Shown here in pieces: positions 1 through 7,571 of a DNA stretch of 64,000 nucleotides (position 1 is its first letter; each line of letters starts with the position of its first letter). The notes under the pieces were generated by a model. It was not told the DNA's origin. It saw only the letters and a program-made list of their open reading frames with translations, and ran no database searches. Made by a program: the position numbers and the translations under genes. The stretch spans positions 308,501-372,500 of the forward strand of contig ONOU01000001.1 of NCBI GenBank assembly GCA_900319525.1, given 5' to 3'. Source of the DNA: an uncultured Prevotellaceae bacterium (GTDB taxonomy: Bacteria; Bacteroidota; Bacteroidia; Bacteroidales; Muribaculaceae).

Positions 1-129
1 TTGTACATCTGTGACTCAGGTTTTCTCAGGACCTTCAAGGAAAGGTGTGGCAAATTCAGTCCACGTCTTTCATAAATAGGGTGCCATTTGGGCTGAGTGG
101 TATCCAAACACTTAAAACTATACATAGCT

Positions 130-1569
130 ATGAAAAAGATTTTACTATTGATGTTGATGCTCATATCCACAAGTATGATGTGGGCTGTTGAGCAAACTCC
201 ACCCCCTGAAGTTGAATGGGAGGTTACCGATGATAGCGTCATCATCCGTGCCTCTGGTGAGGGCGAGGTAATCCTTTATGTGTCGGATGAAGTCGTCGAG
301 AATCCTTACGCTATTGCAAGAGAAGATGAGGATTACACTGTGTTTGCTTACGCTACAGCACAGGCCGAAGGCATGACCATCAGCGAACCCACAGTTAAGG
401 AAATAACTATTCCCAAGTCCACTAAACCGCACGATCACGAACACGGTTGCTGGCTACTGATGCTTGACCGCAACAATAATGAGATATGGAAAGAGATGTT
501 GCATGATTATTCTGGAGATTATAGTTGTATACAACGCATGAATTGTTATATCTTCGGTTGCTCCTATTACTGGGATTCGCAACTCTACGAGTTCAAACCT
601 ATTGATTGGAACATCCCTAGCCGAAACTATCAAGGTAAAGAGGACATCATCACCTACGACGCTCGGTTTTGCTTTGTAATTGACGGTGTGAGATACGGAC
701 CAGAAAAGAACTATACTGAAGTAACGTTCGGCAACGCTCTATCTAATCCATTAGTAAGATCAAACAACTTCTACACTATGATGACCGGCACTATCGTGAA
801 TGTGGGAGTGGCATTTGATGATGATGGAAAAGCCTATGCATACGTAGGACAAGTTGGCTGGGATGGTGGACCTGCTTATCTATCTGATAAAGATAACTTC
901 CCTGACCCGCACAAGGTAGGCTGCTGGCTGCTGATGCTTGACCGCAACAATAATGAGATATGGCAACAGATGGAGTTTTACGACGGTGATTACATTTGTT
1001 TTTTAGAACCATATTGTTATATCTTCGGTTGCACGTATTTGTGGCACTCCTATTTCTGTGATTATACACCAATTGATAACAATATCCCTAGCAGACCTTT
1101 TTATCTTGATTATCTTGGATATCCTAATTATAGTAATCTTATTGTTAATGACGCTCGGGTATGCATTGTAATTGATGGCGTGAGATATGGGCCAGAGGAG
1201 AACTATAGTGAAACTGTTCCCGCGGATGCACTAGCCAATCCATTAATTGAAACGAACAACTACTACACAATAATGACTGGCTACAAGTCAAATTTCGGGT
1301 TAGCATTTGATGATGAAAGAAATGCCTATTTATATCTTGCCTTTGGTGGTTTTGGGGGGAGCTCTTTACCCTTCGAAAAGAATTTCCCTGCCCCTCTATT
1401 CATTACAGGAGATGTGAATTGTGACAATGAAGTGAACATTGCAGACGTGAATGCTCTTAGCGACATGATCTTGAGTGGTAACTCCAGCAGTATTGGTGAC
1501 GTTAATGGTGACGGGGAAATCAACATTAGCGACATCAACGCCATCATTGACATTATCCAAGGACACTGA
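130..1569 (+). CDS. Secreted protein with duplicated ~158-residue module and dockerin-like tail
   Basis: The ATG at 130 starts a clean signal peptide (MKKILLLMLMLISTSMMWA); an upstream in-frame ATG at 97 would add 11 polar residues and was not used. Residues 20-100 resemble the beta-rich leader region common in Bacteroidales secreted proteins. A module starting CWLLMLDRNNNEIW occurs twice, near residues 106 and 264, so the core is a tandem duplication; both copies keep NIPSR, a DAR-F/V-C segment and an IDGVRYGPE segment. Residues 427-479 are two dockerin-like calcium-loop repeats (GDVNCDNEVNIADVN and GDVNGDGEINISDIN). Probably exported and surface-held. I do not recognise the duplicated module. 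The gene looks somewhat more AT-rich than the next operon. The first 129 bases of the window show no gene I can support. Confidence 0.8.
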   Translation: MKKILLLMLMLISTSMMWAVEQTPPPEVEWEVTDDSVIIRASGEGEVILYVSDEVVENPYAIAREDEDYTVFAYATAQAEGMTISEPTVKEITIPKSTKPHDHEHGCWLLMLDRNNNEIWKEMLHDYSGDYSCIQRMNCYIFGCSYYWDSQLYEFKPIDWNIPSRNYQGKEDIITYDARFCFVIDGVRYGPEKNYTEVTFGNALSNPLVRSNNFYTMMTGTIVNVGVAFDDDGKAYAYVGQVGWDGGPAYLSDKDNFPDPHKVGCWLLMLDRNNNEIWQQMEFYDGDYICFLEPYCYIFGCTYLWHSYFCDYTPIDNNIPSRPFYLDYLGYPNYSNLIVNDARVCIVIDGVRYGPEENYSETVPADALANPLIETNNYYTIMTGYKSNFGLAFDDERNAYLYLAFGGFGGSSLPFEKNFPAPLFITGDVNCDNEVNIADVNALSDMILSGNSSSIGDVNGDGEINISDINAIIDIIQGH

Positions 1570-1615
1570 TAACAAGAGCATATTATTAAAAACTATTATT
1601 GTCCTGGAAAAGTAT

Positions 1616-1680
1616 AGGAGGCTGAAAGCCTGCACAAGGCCATCGGCCTTGTGCTGGTCATTCGACCAGCCCGCCTGACA
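1616..1680. repeat. Multi-hairpin palindromic repeat, copy 1
   Basis: Three consecutive hairpins lie here: AGGCT-GAA-AGCCT (1619-1631), GCACAAGGCC-ATC-GGCCTTGTGC (1632-1654) and TGGTC-ATTC-GACCA (1655-1668), followed by CCTGACA. A second element with the same three-arm order lies at 10808-10880 and a half copy at 33231-33252. Open frames across it are explained by the palindromes, not by a gene. Confidence 0.6.
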
Positions 1681-1770
1681 TAGCAAGCTCCCTCAAGTAA
1701 AACCACCATAAAAGCATTGATTTCGAAGTATTTATACACCATTGGTGATTTTTCCCAGACAGCATTGATT

Positions 1771-1810
1771 AAAAACAAGCGGGCTAAAAGCAGTCCGCTT
1801 GTTTTTTATT
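1771..1810. terminator. Bidirectional rho-independent terminator
   Basis: The stem ACAAGCGG (1775-1782) pairs with CCGCTTGT (1795-1802). An A-run precedes it and a T-run follows it, so it can stop transcription from both the plus-strand gene ending at 1569 and the minus-strand operon ending at 1856. Confidence 0.75.
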
Positions 1811-1816
1811 GATTGG

Positions 1817-1838
1817 GAGACGCAAGATGTTGCGTCTC
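1817..1838. repeat. Perfect 9-bp hairpin between convergent genes
   Basis: GAGACGCAA (1817-1825) and TTGCGTCTC (1830-1838) form a perfect stem with a GATG loop, separate from the terminator just upstream. There is no T-run on either side. It looks like a small intergenic palindrome rather than a second terminator. Confidence 0.5.
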
Positions 1839-1855
1839 TACTTTGATATGCTCGA

Positions 1856-3982
1856 TTACTTCAGGCCACGGTTGCGCAGCAGGGCGTCGGCAGTGGGAGC
1901 ATGACCACGGAACTTCTTGTACAGTTCCATCGGATCCTCGGTGTCGCCGGCTTCAAGCAGTGCGCGATACCTGTCGGCAGTAGCCTTGTCGAAGCAGCCA
2001 GCCTGCTCAAATGCCATGTAGCCGTCGGCCTCCAGCACCTGTGACCACAGGTAAGTGTAGTAACCACAAGCATACTGGTCATCGTTGAAGATGTGCTTGA
2101 AGTAGGGGCTGCGATAGCGGAACTCGACCAATGCAGGCATATTGAGCTGCTGTTTTACTTCCTGCTCAAATGCTTTCACGTCCATGTTCTTCAATTCCTC
2201 GGCAGTCCAGGCTTTCTTGTGCCAGTACATATCCAGCAGGGCAGCACCCACGAGCTCGGTTGTCATGAAGCCCATGTTGAACTGAGCGGCCTCGTTGAGT
2301 TTCTGTACGAGGGTGTCGGGAATCACTTCACCAGTCTTGTAGTGGCGGGCGTAGTTCTTGAGAACCTCGGGTTCAAATGCCCAGTGCTCGTTGATCTGTG
2401 AGGGCATCTCGACCAGGTCGCGGTCGGTGTTGGTGCCGGCCAGGCCACGGTACTGAACGCGGGTCAACATGCCGTGCAGGGCGTGACCAAACTCGTGGAA
2501 GACGGTCTGCACCTCGTCCCAGGTGAGCAATGAGGGAGTATCACCAGCGGGAGGAGTCATGCTGGCCACGTTGTAGATGATGGGGCGGACATTCTCGCCA
2601 CCATAGTTATAGGCCTCCTGCATAGCTTCCATCCAAGCGCCCTGAGCCTTGACGGGACGGGGCAGGTAGTCGGTCATGAAGACGGCGAGGTGCTTGCCCT
2701 CGGCATCCTTGACGTCATAGACCTTGACCTCGGGGTGGTACTTGGGAGCATCGGGCATTTCCTCAAAGGTGAGGCCGTAGAGCTTGTTGGCGCAGAAGAA
2801 GATACCGTTCTTCACCACGCTGTCGAGAGCGAAGTAGGGACGCACGTCATCCTCGCTGAAGTTGAACTTGTCCTTTTTCACCTTCTCGGCATAATAGTAG
2901 TAGTCACAAGCCTCGAATTGAGCGGTGTCGCCATGGGCAGCGGCATACTTCTGCATGTCGGCCACTTCCTCATCCACCTTCTTGATGGCGGGACGCCACA
3001 ACGACATGAGCAGGTCCTCAGCAGCCTTGGGAGTCTTGGCCATGTAAGGATCAACAGCATAGTCGGCATAGGTATTGAAGCCGAGCAGGTTAGCCTTCTG
3101 CTGGCGCAGGAGCAGGATGTTGCGGATGTTCTCGGTATTGTCCCACTCGTCACCATGGTTTGCGGTCGTGGTATAGGTCTCGTACATCTTGCGACGCAGG
3201 TCACGGCTGTCGGCATAGGTCAGCACGGCCAGACGCGTCGAGGCAGTGGCGGTAAATGCCCACTGTCCCTTCTTGCCCTTGTCGGCAGCAAGCTTGGCAG
3301 CGTTGTCGATGATGTTCTGGGGCAGGCCCTTGAGGTCTTCTTCCTTCTCGACATAGAAGACGCAGTTGTCCATGTCGTGCATCACGTTGTTACCAAATTT
3401 GAGCTTGAATTCACCCAGCTTGCGGTTGATCTCCTTGAGGGTGTCCTTCTGTGCGGCAGTCAGCAAGGCGCCATTGCGCACAAACTCCTTGTAATACTTC
3501 TCGGTGAGGCGCTTCTGAATAGGATCCATACCCAGCTTGTCGGCGTTGTCATAGACAGCTTTTACCTTAGCGAACAGACCCTCGTTCATGTACATGCCGT
3601 CGCTCTGTGCAGTGAGCTTGGGCAAGAGCACCTCCGAGAGCTTCTGCATCTCGGGGGTGTTGTCACTGCTGCTCAGGGCGTTAAACACGCGAGACACCTT
3701 GTCCAGGATGCGGCCGCTGTTGTCCAGGGCCAGGATAGTGTTCTCAAAATTAGGCTCGGCCGTGTTCTTGATGATGGAATCAATTTCGGCGTTCTGCTGC
3801 TCGATACCAGCGTCAACGGCGGGCTCATAGTCAGCGTAGGTGATTTTGTCAAACGGCGGGATGCCGTACTCATTCTCATACTCCGACATAAACGGATTGT
3901 TTTGGGTTGAAGTCTTCTTGTCCCCACAGCTCACGAGCACGAGCGCAGCGAGGGCTAAGACAGTGAATAAAACTTTCTTCAT
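1856..3982 (-). CDS. dcp: M3 family metallopeptidase (peptidyl-dipeptidase Dcp-like), lipoprotein
   Basis: This 708-residue protein is a zinc peptidase of the thimet oligopeptidase family, which removes dipeptides from or cleaves short peptides. The zinc site HEFGH is at residues 496-500, and the following helix supplies the third ligand (region ELVGAALLDMYW). The start has a lipoprotein signal ending LVSC (Cys19), so the enzyme should be lipid-anchored in the periplasm or outer membrane, unlike cytosolic E. coli Dcp. Length fits the family. It is the last gene of a four-gene minus-strand run (rhomboid, rhomboid, EEP hydrolase, peptidase) with a 51-bp gap before it. Dcp rather than oligopeptidase A is inferred from overall sequence. 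Confidence 0.88.
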   Translation of the reverse strand: MKKVLFTVLALAALVLVSCGDKKTSTQNNPFMSEYENEYGIPPFDKITYADYEPAVDAGIEQQNAEIDSIIKNTAEPNFENTILALDNSGRILDKVSRVFNALSSSDNTPEMQKLSEVLLPKLTAQSDGMYMNEGLFAKVKAVYDNADKLGMDPIQKRLTEKYYKEFVRNGALLTAAQKDTLKEINRKLGEFKLKFGNNVMHDMDNCVFYVEKEEDLKGLPQNIIDNAAKLAADKGKKGQWAFTATASTRLAVLTYADSRDLRRKMYETYTTTANHGDEWDNTENIRNILLLRQQKANLLGFNTYADYAVDPYMAKTPKAAEDLLMSLWRPAIKKVDEEVADMQKYAAAHGDTAQFEACDYYYYAEKVKKDKFNFSEDDVRPYFALDSVVKNGIFFCANKLYGLTFEEMPDAPKYHPEVKVYDVKDAEGKHLAVFMTDYLPRPVKAQGAWMEAMQEAYNYGGENVRPIIYNVASMTPPAGDTPSLLTWDEVQTVFHEFGHALHGMLTRVQYRGLAGTNTDRDLVEMPSQINEHWAFEPEVLKNYARHYKTGEVIPDTLVQKLNEAAQFNMGFMTTELVGAALLDMYWHKKAWTAEELKNMDVKAFEQEVKQQLNMPALVEFRYRSPYFKHIFNDDQYACGYYTYLWSQVLEADGYMAFEQAGCFDKATADRYRALLEAGDTEDPMELYKKFRGHAPTADALLRNRGLK

Positions 3983-4033
3983 TACTATAGTACGTTTTAA
4001 AGTTGATAAATAATATTTTGGTTATTCTATAGT

Positions 4034-5167
4034 CTAATGATCGATATCAAACGACACCATCAACGGATAGTGGTCACTGTAACCGCCCGTCAAGCGCTTG
4101 GCAGTGAGGGCCGTGAGGTCGCCACGATAGAAGACGTGGTCGATGCGGTACTTGAGGCCGTGGCGGTTGAAAGTGTAGGCATAACCCTGTCCGGCATCGG
4201 CCCAGGCATCACGCAGGTCTTTCCCCCTGATGACACGATAGACATGGGAGGTGGACACGTCATTCATGTCGCCACACACAATCACATTGGCGGGAGAGTT
4301 GTCGATGGCTTGCCTCAGCGTGACGGCATCGTTGCCACGCAGTGCAAACGACCGTTTCATGCGCTCGAGAGCCGACGGTTTCTCATCAGGACTGACACGC
4401 ACGTTCATATTCTTACCGAAGCTCAAGTGGTAGGACTGCAGGCGGAAGTCCACAATCCTCACCTGCTTGCCGTTGGGAAGCTGCATGTCATAGGCACGGG
4501 CCAGGTATCCCGTTTGCTCCCTGTTGTACCCCAGGGCTGAATGTGACTGCCGTGACTCGCCCAGGGGCACCGTCGTGAAGGGATACTTAGACATAATGCT
4601 TAGACCCTCGGTTCCCTGGTAACGATAGGGGTAACGCGCATAGGCCTGGCTGATGTAAGGCTTTAACGAGGGAACCTCGCTCCATTCAAGGCCTCGGCAA
4701 CTGCCCTCCTGCAAGAGCAGCACATCGGGGTTGGCATCGAGGATGAGCTTCATGGTTGCCGATGGCTTGTTGCTTAGCAATGGCTCATTATAATTGAAAG
4801 CCAGCACATTATAGGTCATCACGTCGAGAATCAGAGTCGTATCAGCAGGAACAGGAGGTTTGTTCTCGCTTGTGTTCATGGGGATGAACAGCTTGATGGC
4901 AGGAAGCGAGATAAGCAAGCCCACCAATATAGGGACCAGAGCCACCCAGCGGCGCCAGATGACTGCCGCCAACAAGAGGGCTAGCACTACCAGCAACATG
5001 GGCATGAAACCCAGTACCAGGAATGGCGCCGGGAAAAAGTGCCGGGGGTCGATTGCCCCACTATGGGCACAGATGCACATCAACAACGCTGCCAGCGCAA
5101 TGATGATTTCAAAGGTCCATTTCTTCTTTTTCTTTCTCCTATAATTATTGTGATAAGTTTTAGACAT
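4034..5167 (-). CDS. Endonuclease/exonuclease/phosphatase (EEP) family membrane protein
   Basis: The first ~110 residues hold a basic start (NNYRRKKKKK) and about three hydrophobic helices; the rest is a DNase I/exonuclease III-fold domain. Visible EEP motifs are TYNVLAFN, LLQEGSC (catalytic Glu region), VCGDMND and the terminal SDHYP with the catalytic His. The hydrolase domain probably faces the periplasm. Members cleave phosphodiesters in nucleic acids, lipids or inositol phosphates; the substrate cannot be told from sequence. The gene lies 21 bp after a rhomboid gene and 51 bp before the M3 peptidase, so co-transcription is likely. Confidence 0.82.
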   Translation of the reverse strand: MSKTYHNNYRRKKKKKWTFEIIIALAALLMCICAHSGAIDPRHFFPAPFLVLGFMPMLLVVLALLLAAVIWRRWVALVPILVGLLISLPAIKLFIPMNTSENKPPVPADTTLILDVMTYNVLAFNYNEPLLSNKPSATMKLILDANPDVLLLQEGSCRGLEWSEVPSLKPYISQAYARYPYRYQGTEGLSIMSKYPFTTVPLGESRQSHSALGYNREQTGYLARAYDMQLPNGKQVRIVDFRLQSYHLSFGKNMNVRVSPDEKPSALERMKRSFALRGNDAVTLRQAIDNSPANVIVCGDMNDVSTSHVYRVIRGKDLRDAWADAGQGYAYTFNRHGLKYRIDHVFYRGDLTALTAKRLTGGYSDHYPLMVSFDIDH

Positions 5168-5188
5168 CTTATAAATAAATATATATGA

Positions 5189-6103
5189 TCAAGGTTCGCG
5201 CCGCCGCGATGCCTTAAAGAGTTTGTCCTTCTCGGCATCGGTCAAGGCGTCATAACCAGCCACCTTGATTTTGCGCAATATGTTATCTAATTCTTCTTCA
5301 CTGACGATATCGGCAGGTCGCGCCCCACGCGGCTGGCGCTGCGCTGCATCCTGTTGCCTGCTGCGGTCGGCAGCAGGCTGGCGCCACTGGCTGGCAACTT
5401 TTTTGATTGAGCGCCCATTGAACAAGCCGACGACAGCGTCGATCATGGCATTCAACGGACGGGTAATGTCGCGTCCCCGCTTGATGCGCAAGGCATACCA
5501 TGCACCCACAGCAGCACCGCCCAGATGGGCAATGTTGCCGCCGATGTTGCCGCCATCTAGGCTTAGCACAGCGATGAGCACCGTCACCAGCGCCACCCAC
5601 TTGATGGCGACCTGCCCCAGGAAGAGCAGGCCTATCTTGTAATCAGGCACATAGACCGCCGCAGCCACGACAATGGCGATGACCGCTGCCGATGAGCCGA
5701 TCAACGCACTGCCGTGCAGATGACCGAGCAGGTTGCTGCACAGCAGATAGAGGGCGCCTCCACCCAGTCCGCCAAGGATATAGAGTCCCGACAGCTGCTT
5801 AGAAGAGAAGAACTCCATGAAGATGCGGCCCAGCCAATACAGCCACAGCATGTTGAACAAAATGTGCCACAGGTCATTGTGGACAAACATATAGGTCACC
5901 AACGTCCACGGCCGCCGCAGCGCGAGCCACCAGTCACCAGGCAGTTCCACCCACTGCAGCACGGGAAACGATGAGCCGCTGAAGAGTACCGCCCCGAACG
6001 CCAGCAGACGTATCAAGATGAACACACCGATGTTGATGAGAATCAACCTCATCAACATGGAACCCTGGCTATAGGTACGCTTGATATCGTCAATAAAGGC
6101 CAT
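5189..6103 (-). CDS. Rhomboid family intramembrane serine protease (variant GSSA site)
   Basis: This is a 304-residue six-helix rhomboid with a cytosolic C-terminal tail (about residues 215-304) rich in Arg, Gln and Ala. The nucleophile motif reads GSSA (Gly136-Ser138) instead of the usual GASG, and the base is His193 in AHLGG, so the Ser-His dyad is kept. The N-terminal WELPGDW and HILFNMLWLYWLG segments fit loop 1 and helix 2 of the family. It overlaps the upstream rhomboid gene by 14 bp, which suggests translational coupling. Substrates are unknown. Confidence 0.85.
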   Translation of the reverse strand: MAFIDDIKRTYSQGSMLMRLILINIGVFILIRLLAFGAVLFSGSSFPVLQWVELPGDWWLALRRPWTLVTYMFVHNDLWHILFNMLWLYWLGRIFMEFFSSKQLSGLYILGGLGGGALYLLCSNLLGHLHGSALIGSSAAVIAIVVAAAVYVPDYKIGLLFLGQVAIKWVALVTVLIAVLSLDGGNIGGNIAHLGGAAVGAWYALRIKRGRDITRPLNAMIDAVVGLFNGRSIKKVASQWRQPAADRSRQQDAAQRQPRGARPADIVSEEELDNILRKIKVAGYDALTDAEKDKLFKASRRREP

Positions 6104-6836
6104 TGCGAGTCAACGTTCCGTTATGTCGCCAATACAAGATCATGATGATGCCGGCAATCATGCCTCCCAAATGAGCAAAATGGGCCACACCGCTCATCGT
6201 GTGAGAAATGCCGAAGAACAATTCGATCAAACCATAGCCCAGCACCATCCACTTGGCCTTGATGGGGAACGGGAACGGAATGATGTACATGGGCATATTG
6301 GGGAAAATCATGCCAAAGGCCAACAGGATGCCAAACACCGCGCCTGAAGCGCCGATCGTCACCATGCTGTTATAGAAGTCGTTCATCGTGAATGCCGCAT
6401 GCCCCTCGTTGATGGCCTTGATAATATCAGACACAGACCCGGCTGCTGGCCCGGTGACACTGCTGGCAAGCATATCCTGCCACGTGAATTGCCAGACGAG
6501 TTCCTGAACAAGCGCCGCCCCCAATCCACAGGAGATGTAATAAAACAAATAGCGCTTGGAACCCAACACCCGCTCGAGCAGACTTCCGAACATCCACAGC
6601 GAGAACATGTTGAAGAACAGATGGGTGAAACCACCGTGCATAAACATATAGGTAAACAATTGCAAGATGTTGAAGTTGCTGCCCTTCCAGAAGTGCAGTC
6701 CCAGCCATCGGGTCAAATCGAAGGTACCGGTCTGTTCAAAAACAAATGTGGCGAGCCACACAATGATATTGATCAACAAGAGGTGTCTGGTTACCGGCAT
6801 GATTGATGCCAGAAAAGACTTAGTATTATTCTGCAT
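6090..6836 (-). CDS. Rhomboid family intramembrane serine protease (canonical GASG site)
   Basis: This 248-residue rhomboid protease cleaves transmembrane substrates within the inner membrane. The catalytic Ser164 lies in GASGAVFG and the catalytic His222 in FAHLGG; the loop and helix segment GGFTHLFFNMFSLWMFG is typical. There is no extra domain. It is the first gene of the four-gene minus operon, and its 3' end overlaps the next rhomboid by 14 bp. The two are diverged paralogues: one canonical and one with a C-terminal tail. Confidence 0.9.
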   Translation of the reverse strand: MQNNTKSFLASIMPVTRHLLLINIIVWLATFVFEQTGTFDLTRWLGLHFWKGSNFNILQLFTYMFMHGGFTHLFFNMFSLWMFGSLLERVLGSKRYLFYYISCGLGAALVQELVWQFTWQDMLASSVTGPAAGSVSDIIKAINEGHAAFTMNDFYNSMVTIGASGAVFGILLAFGMIFPNMPMYIIPFPFPIKAKWMVLGYGLIELFFGISHTMSGVAHFAHLGGMIAGIIMILYWRHNGTLTRNGLY

Positions 6837-6872
6837 AATTTAAAGCCATGCTAATGATTAAAAAACAACGCA

Positions 6873-6880
6873 CAAAAATA
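6873..6880 (-). promoter_or_regulatory. Probable -7 box of the rhomboid operon
   Basis: On the minus strand this reads TATTTTTG, a match to the Bacteroidetes TAnnTTTG element, 37 bases before the first rhomboid ATG. No clear -33 TTTG is seen at the right distance. Confidence 0.4.
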
Positions 6881-6972
6881 GAGAAAAAGTCCCTAATGAC
6901 AGCCATTTTAAGCATAAAAAAGCCAAAAAACACAATTTTCTGCTCCAAATAATCAAATTTTTCGCCTTTTTT

Positions 6973-7003
6973 TTTGTTGAAATCGTTGTTTTACTTATAT
7001 TTG
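6973..7003 (+). promoter_or_regulatory. Promoter of the HU gene
   Basis: TTTG (6973-6976), 19 bp, then TATATTTG (6996-7003) match the Bacteroidetes primary-sigma consensus. The predicted leader is about 55 bases and AT-rich. Confidence 0.7.
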
Positions 7004-7063
7004 CGCAAAATAAACATCATTTATTTTATTCACATAAACAATTTTTATAAAAAACTTTACACT

Positions 7064-7345
7064 ATGAACAAGACTGAATTAGTACAAGCAATCGCCGAGA
7101 AGGCCAATCTCACCAAGGTTGATTCCAAAGCAGCTCTCGATGCCACCCTCGATGCTATCACCGATGCTCTGAAGAAAGGTGACAAGGTAGCTCTCATTGG
7201 TTTCGGTACCTTCCAGGTAGTGAAGAAGGACGCTCGCCAGGGCATCAACCCCGCTACCAAGCAGAAAATCAAAATTGCTGCCAAGAAGGTCGTTAAATTC
7301 AAACCCGGTGCTGGCCTCGCTGAGACCGTTAACAAGAAGAAATAA
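7064..7345 (+). CDS. hup: HU family DNA-binding protein
   Basis: This 93-residue histone-like protein binds and bends DNA as a dimer in the nucleoid. The start at 7064 gives the family N-terminus (MNKTELVQAIAEKANLTK); upstream in-frame ATGs lie within or before the promoter and leader. Helices 1-2 are followed by VALIGFGTFQV, the beta-arm signature with NPATKQKIKIAAK, and a Lys-rich end. It is a single-gene unit with its own promoter and terminator. Confidence 0.95.
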   Translation: MNKTELVQAIAEKANLTKVDSKAALDATLDAITDALKKGDKVALIGFGTFQVVKKDARQGINPATKQKIKIAAKKVVKFKPGAGLAETVNKKK

Positions 7346-7396
7346 TCATCTGCTTGTACCAGTATGGCCATTGGCTTGATGCCATGGCAAAGGTCT

Positions 7397-7442
7397 GTAA
7401 CCTGTTGTTCCCGACTGAGGGCGACAACAGGTTACTTTTTTT
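7397..7442 (+). terminator. Rho-independent terminator of the HU gene
   Basis: GTAACCTGTTGT (7397-7408) pairs perfectly with ACAACAGGTTAC (7424-7435), followed directly by a T-run. Confidence 0.9.
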
Positions 7443-7514
7443 ATCGATGCGGTGACTTGTCGGTGCTTTGCAAAAAAATAATTGCAGATTCGGCCGAATA
7501 TTTGATTTTTTATT

Positions 7515-7522
7515 TAAATTTG
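7515..7522 (+). promoter_or_regulatory. Possible -7 box of the large LRR gene
   Basis: TAAATTTG matches TAnnTTTG and lies 49 bases before the ATG at 7572. No good -33 element was found. Confidence 0.4.
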
Positions 7523-7571
7523 TGGTGTAAAAAAGAGAACATTTTTTATTAACCTAAAACAATAAAGGCTT

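Noticed and set aside
1-96. Short open frame running in from the left edge (stop at 73-75)
   Set aside because: Only 24 codons and no recognisable protein end; could be the tail of a gene but cannot be supported.
1408-1569. Cellulosome dockerin
   Set aside because: The calcium-loop pair is similar, but no cohesin or scaffoldin is present and the carriers include LRR proteins; treated as dockerin-like only.
2690-3910. 406-codon plus-strand frame
   Set aside because: Antisense shadow of the M3 peptidase gene, with Leu/Val/Gly-rich composition and no domain.
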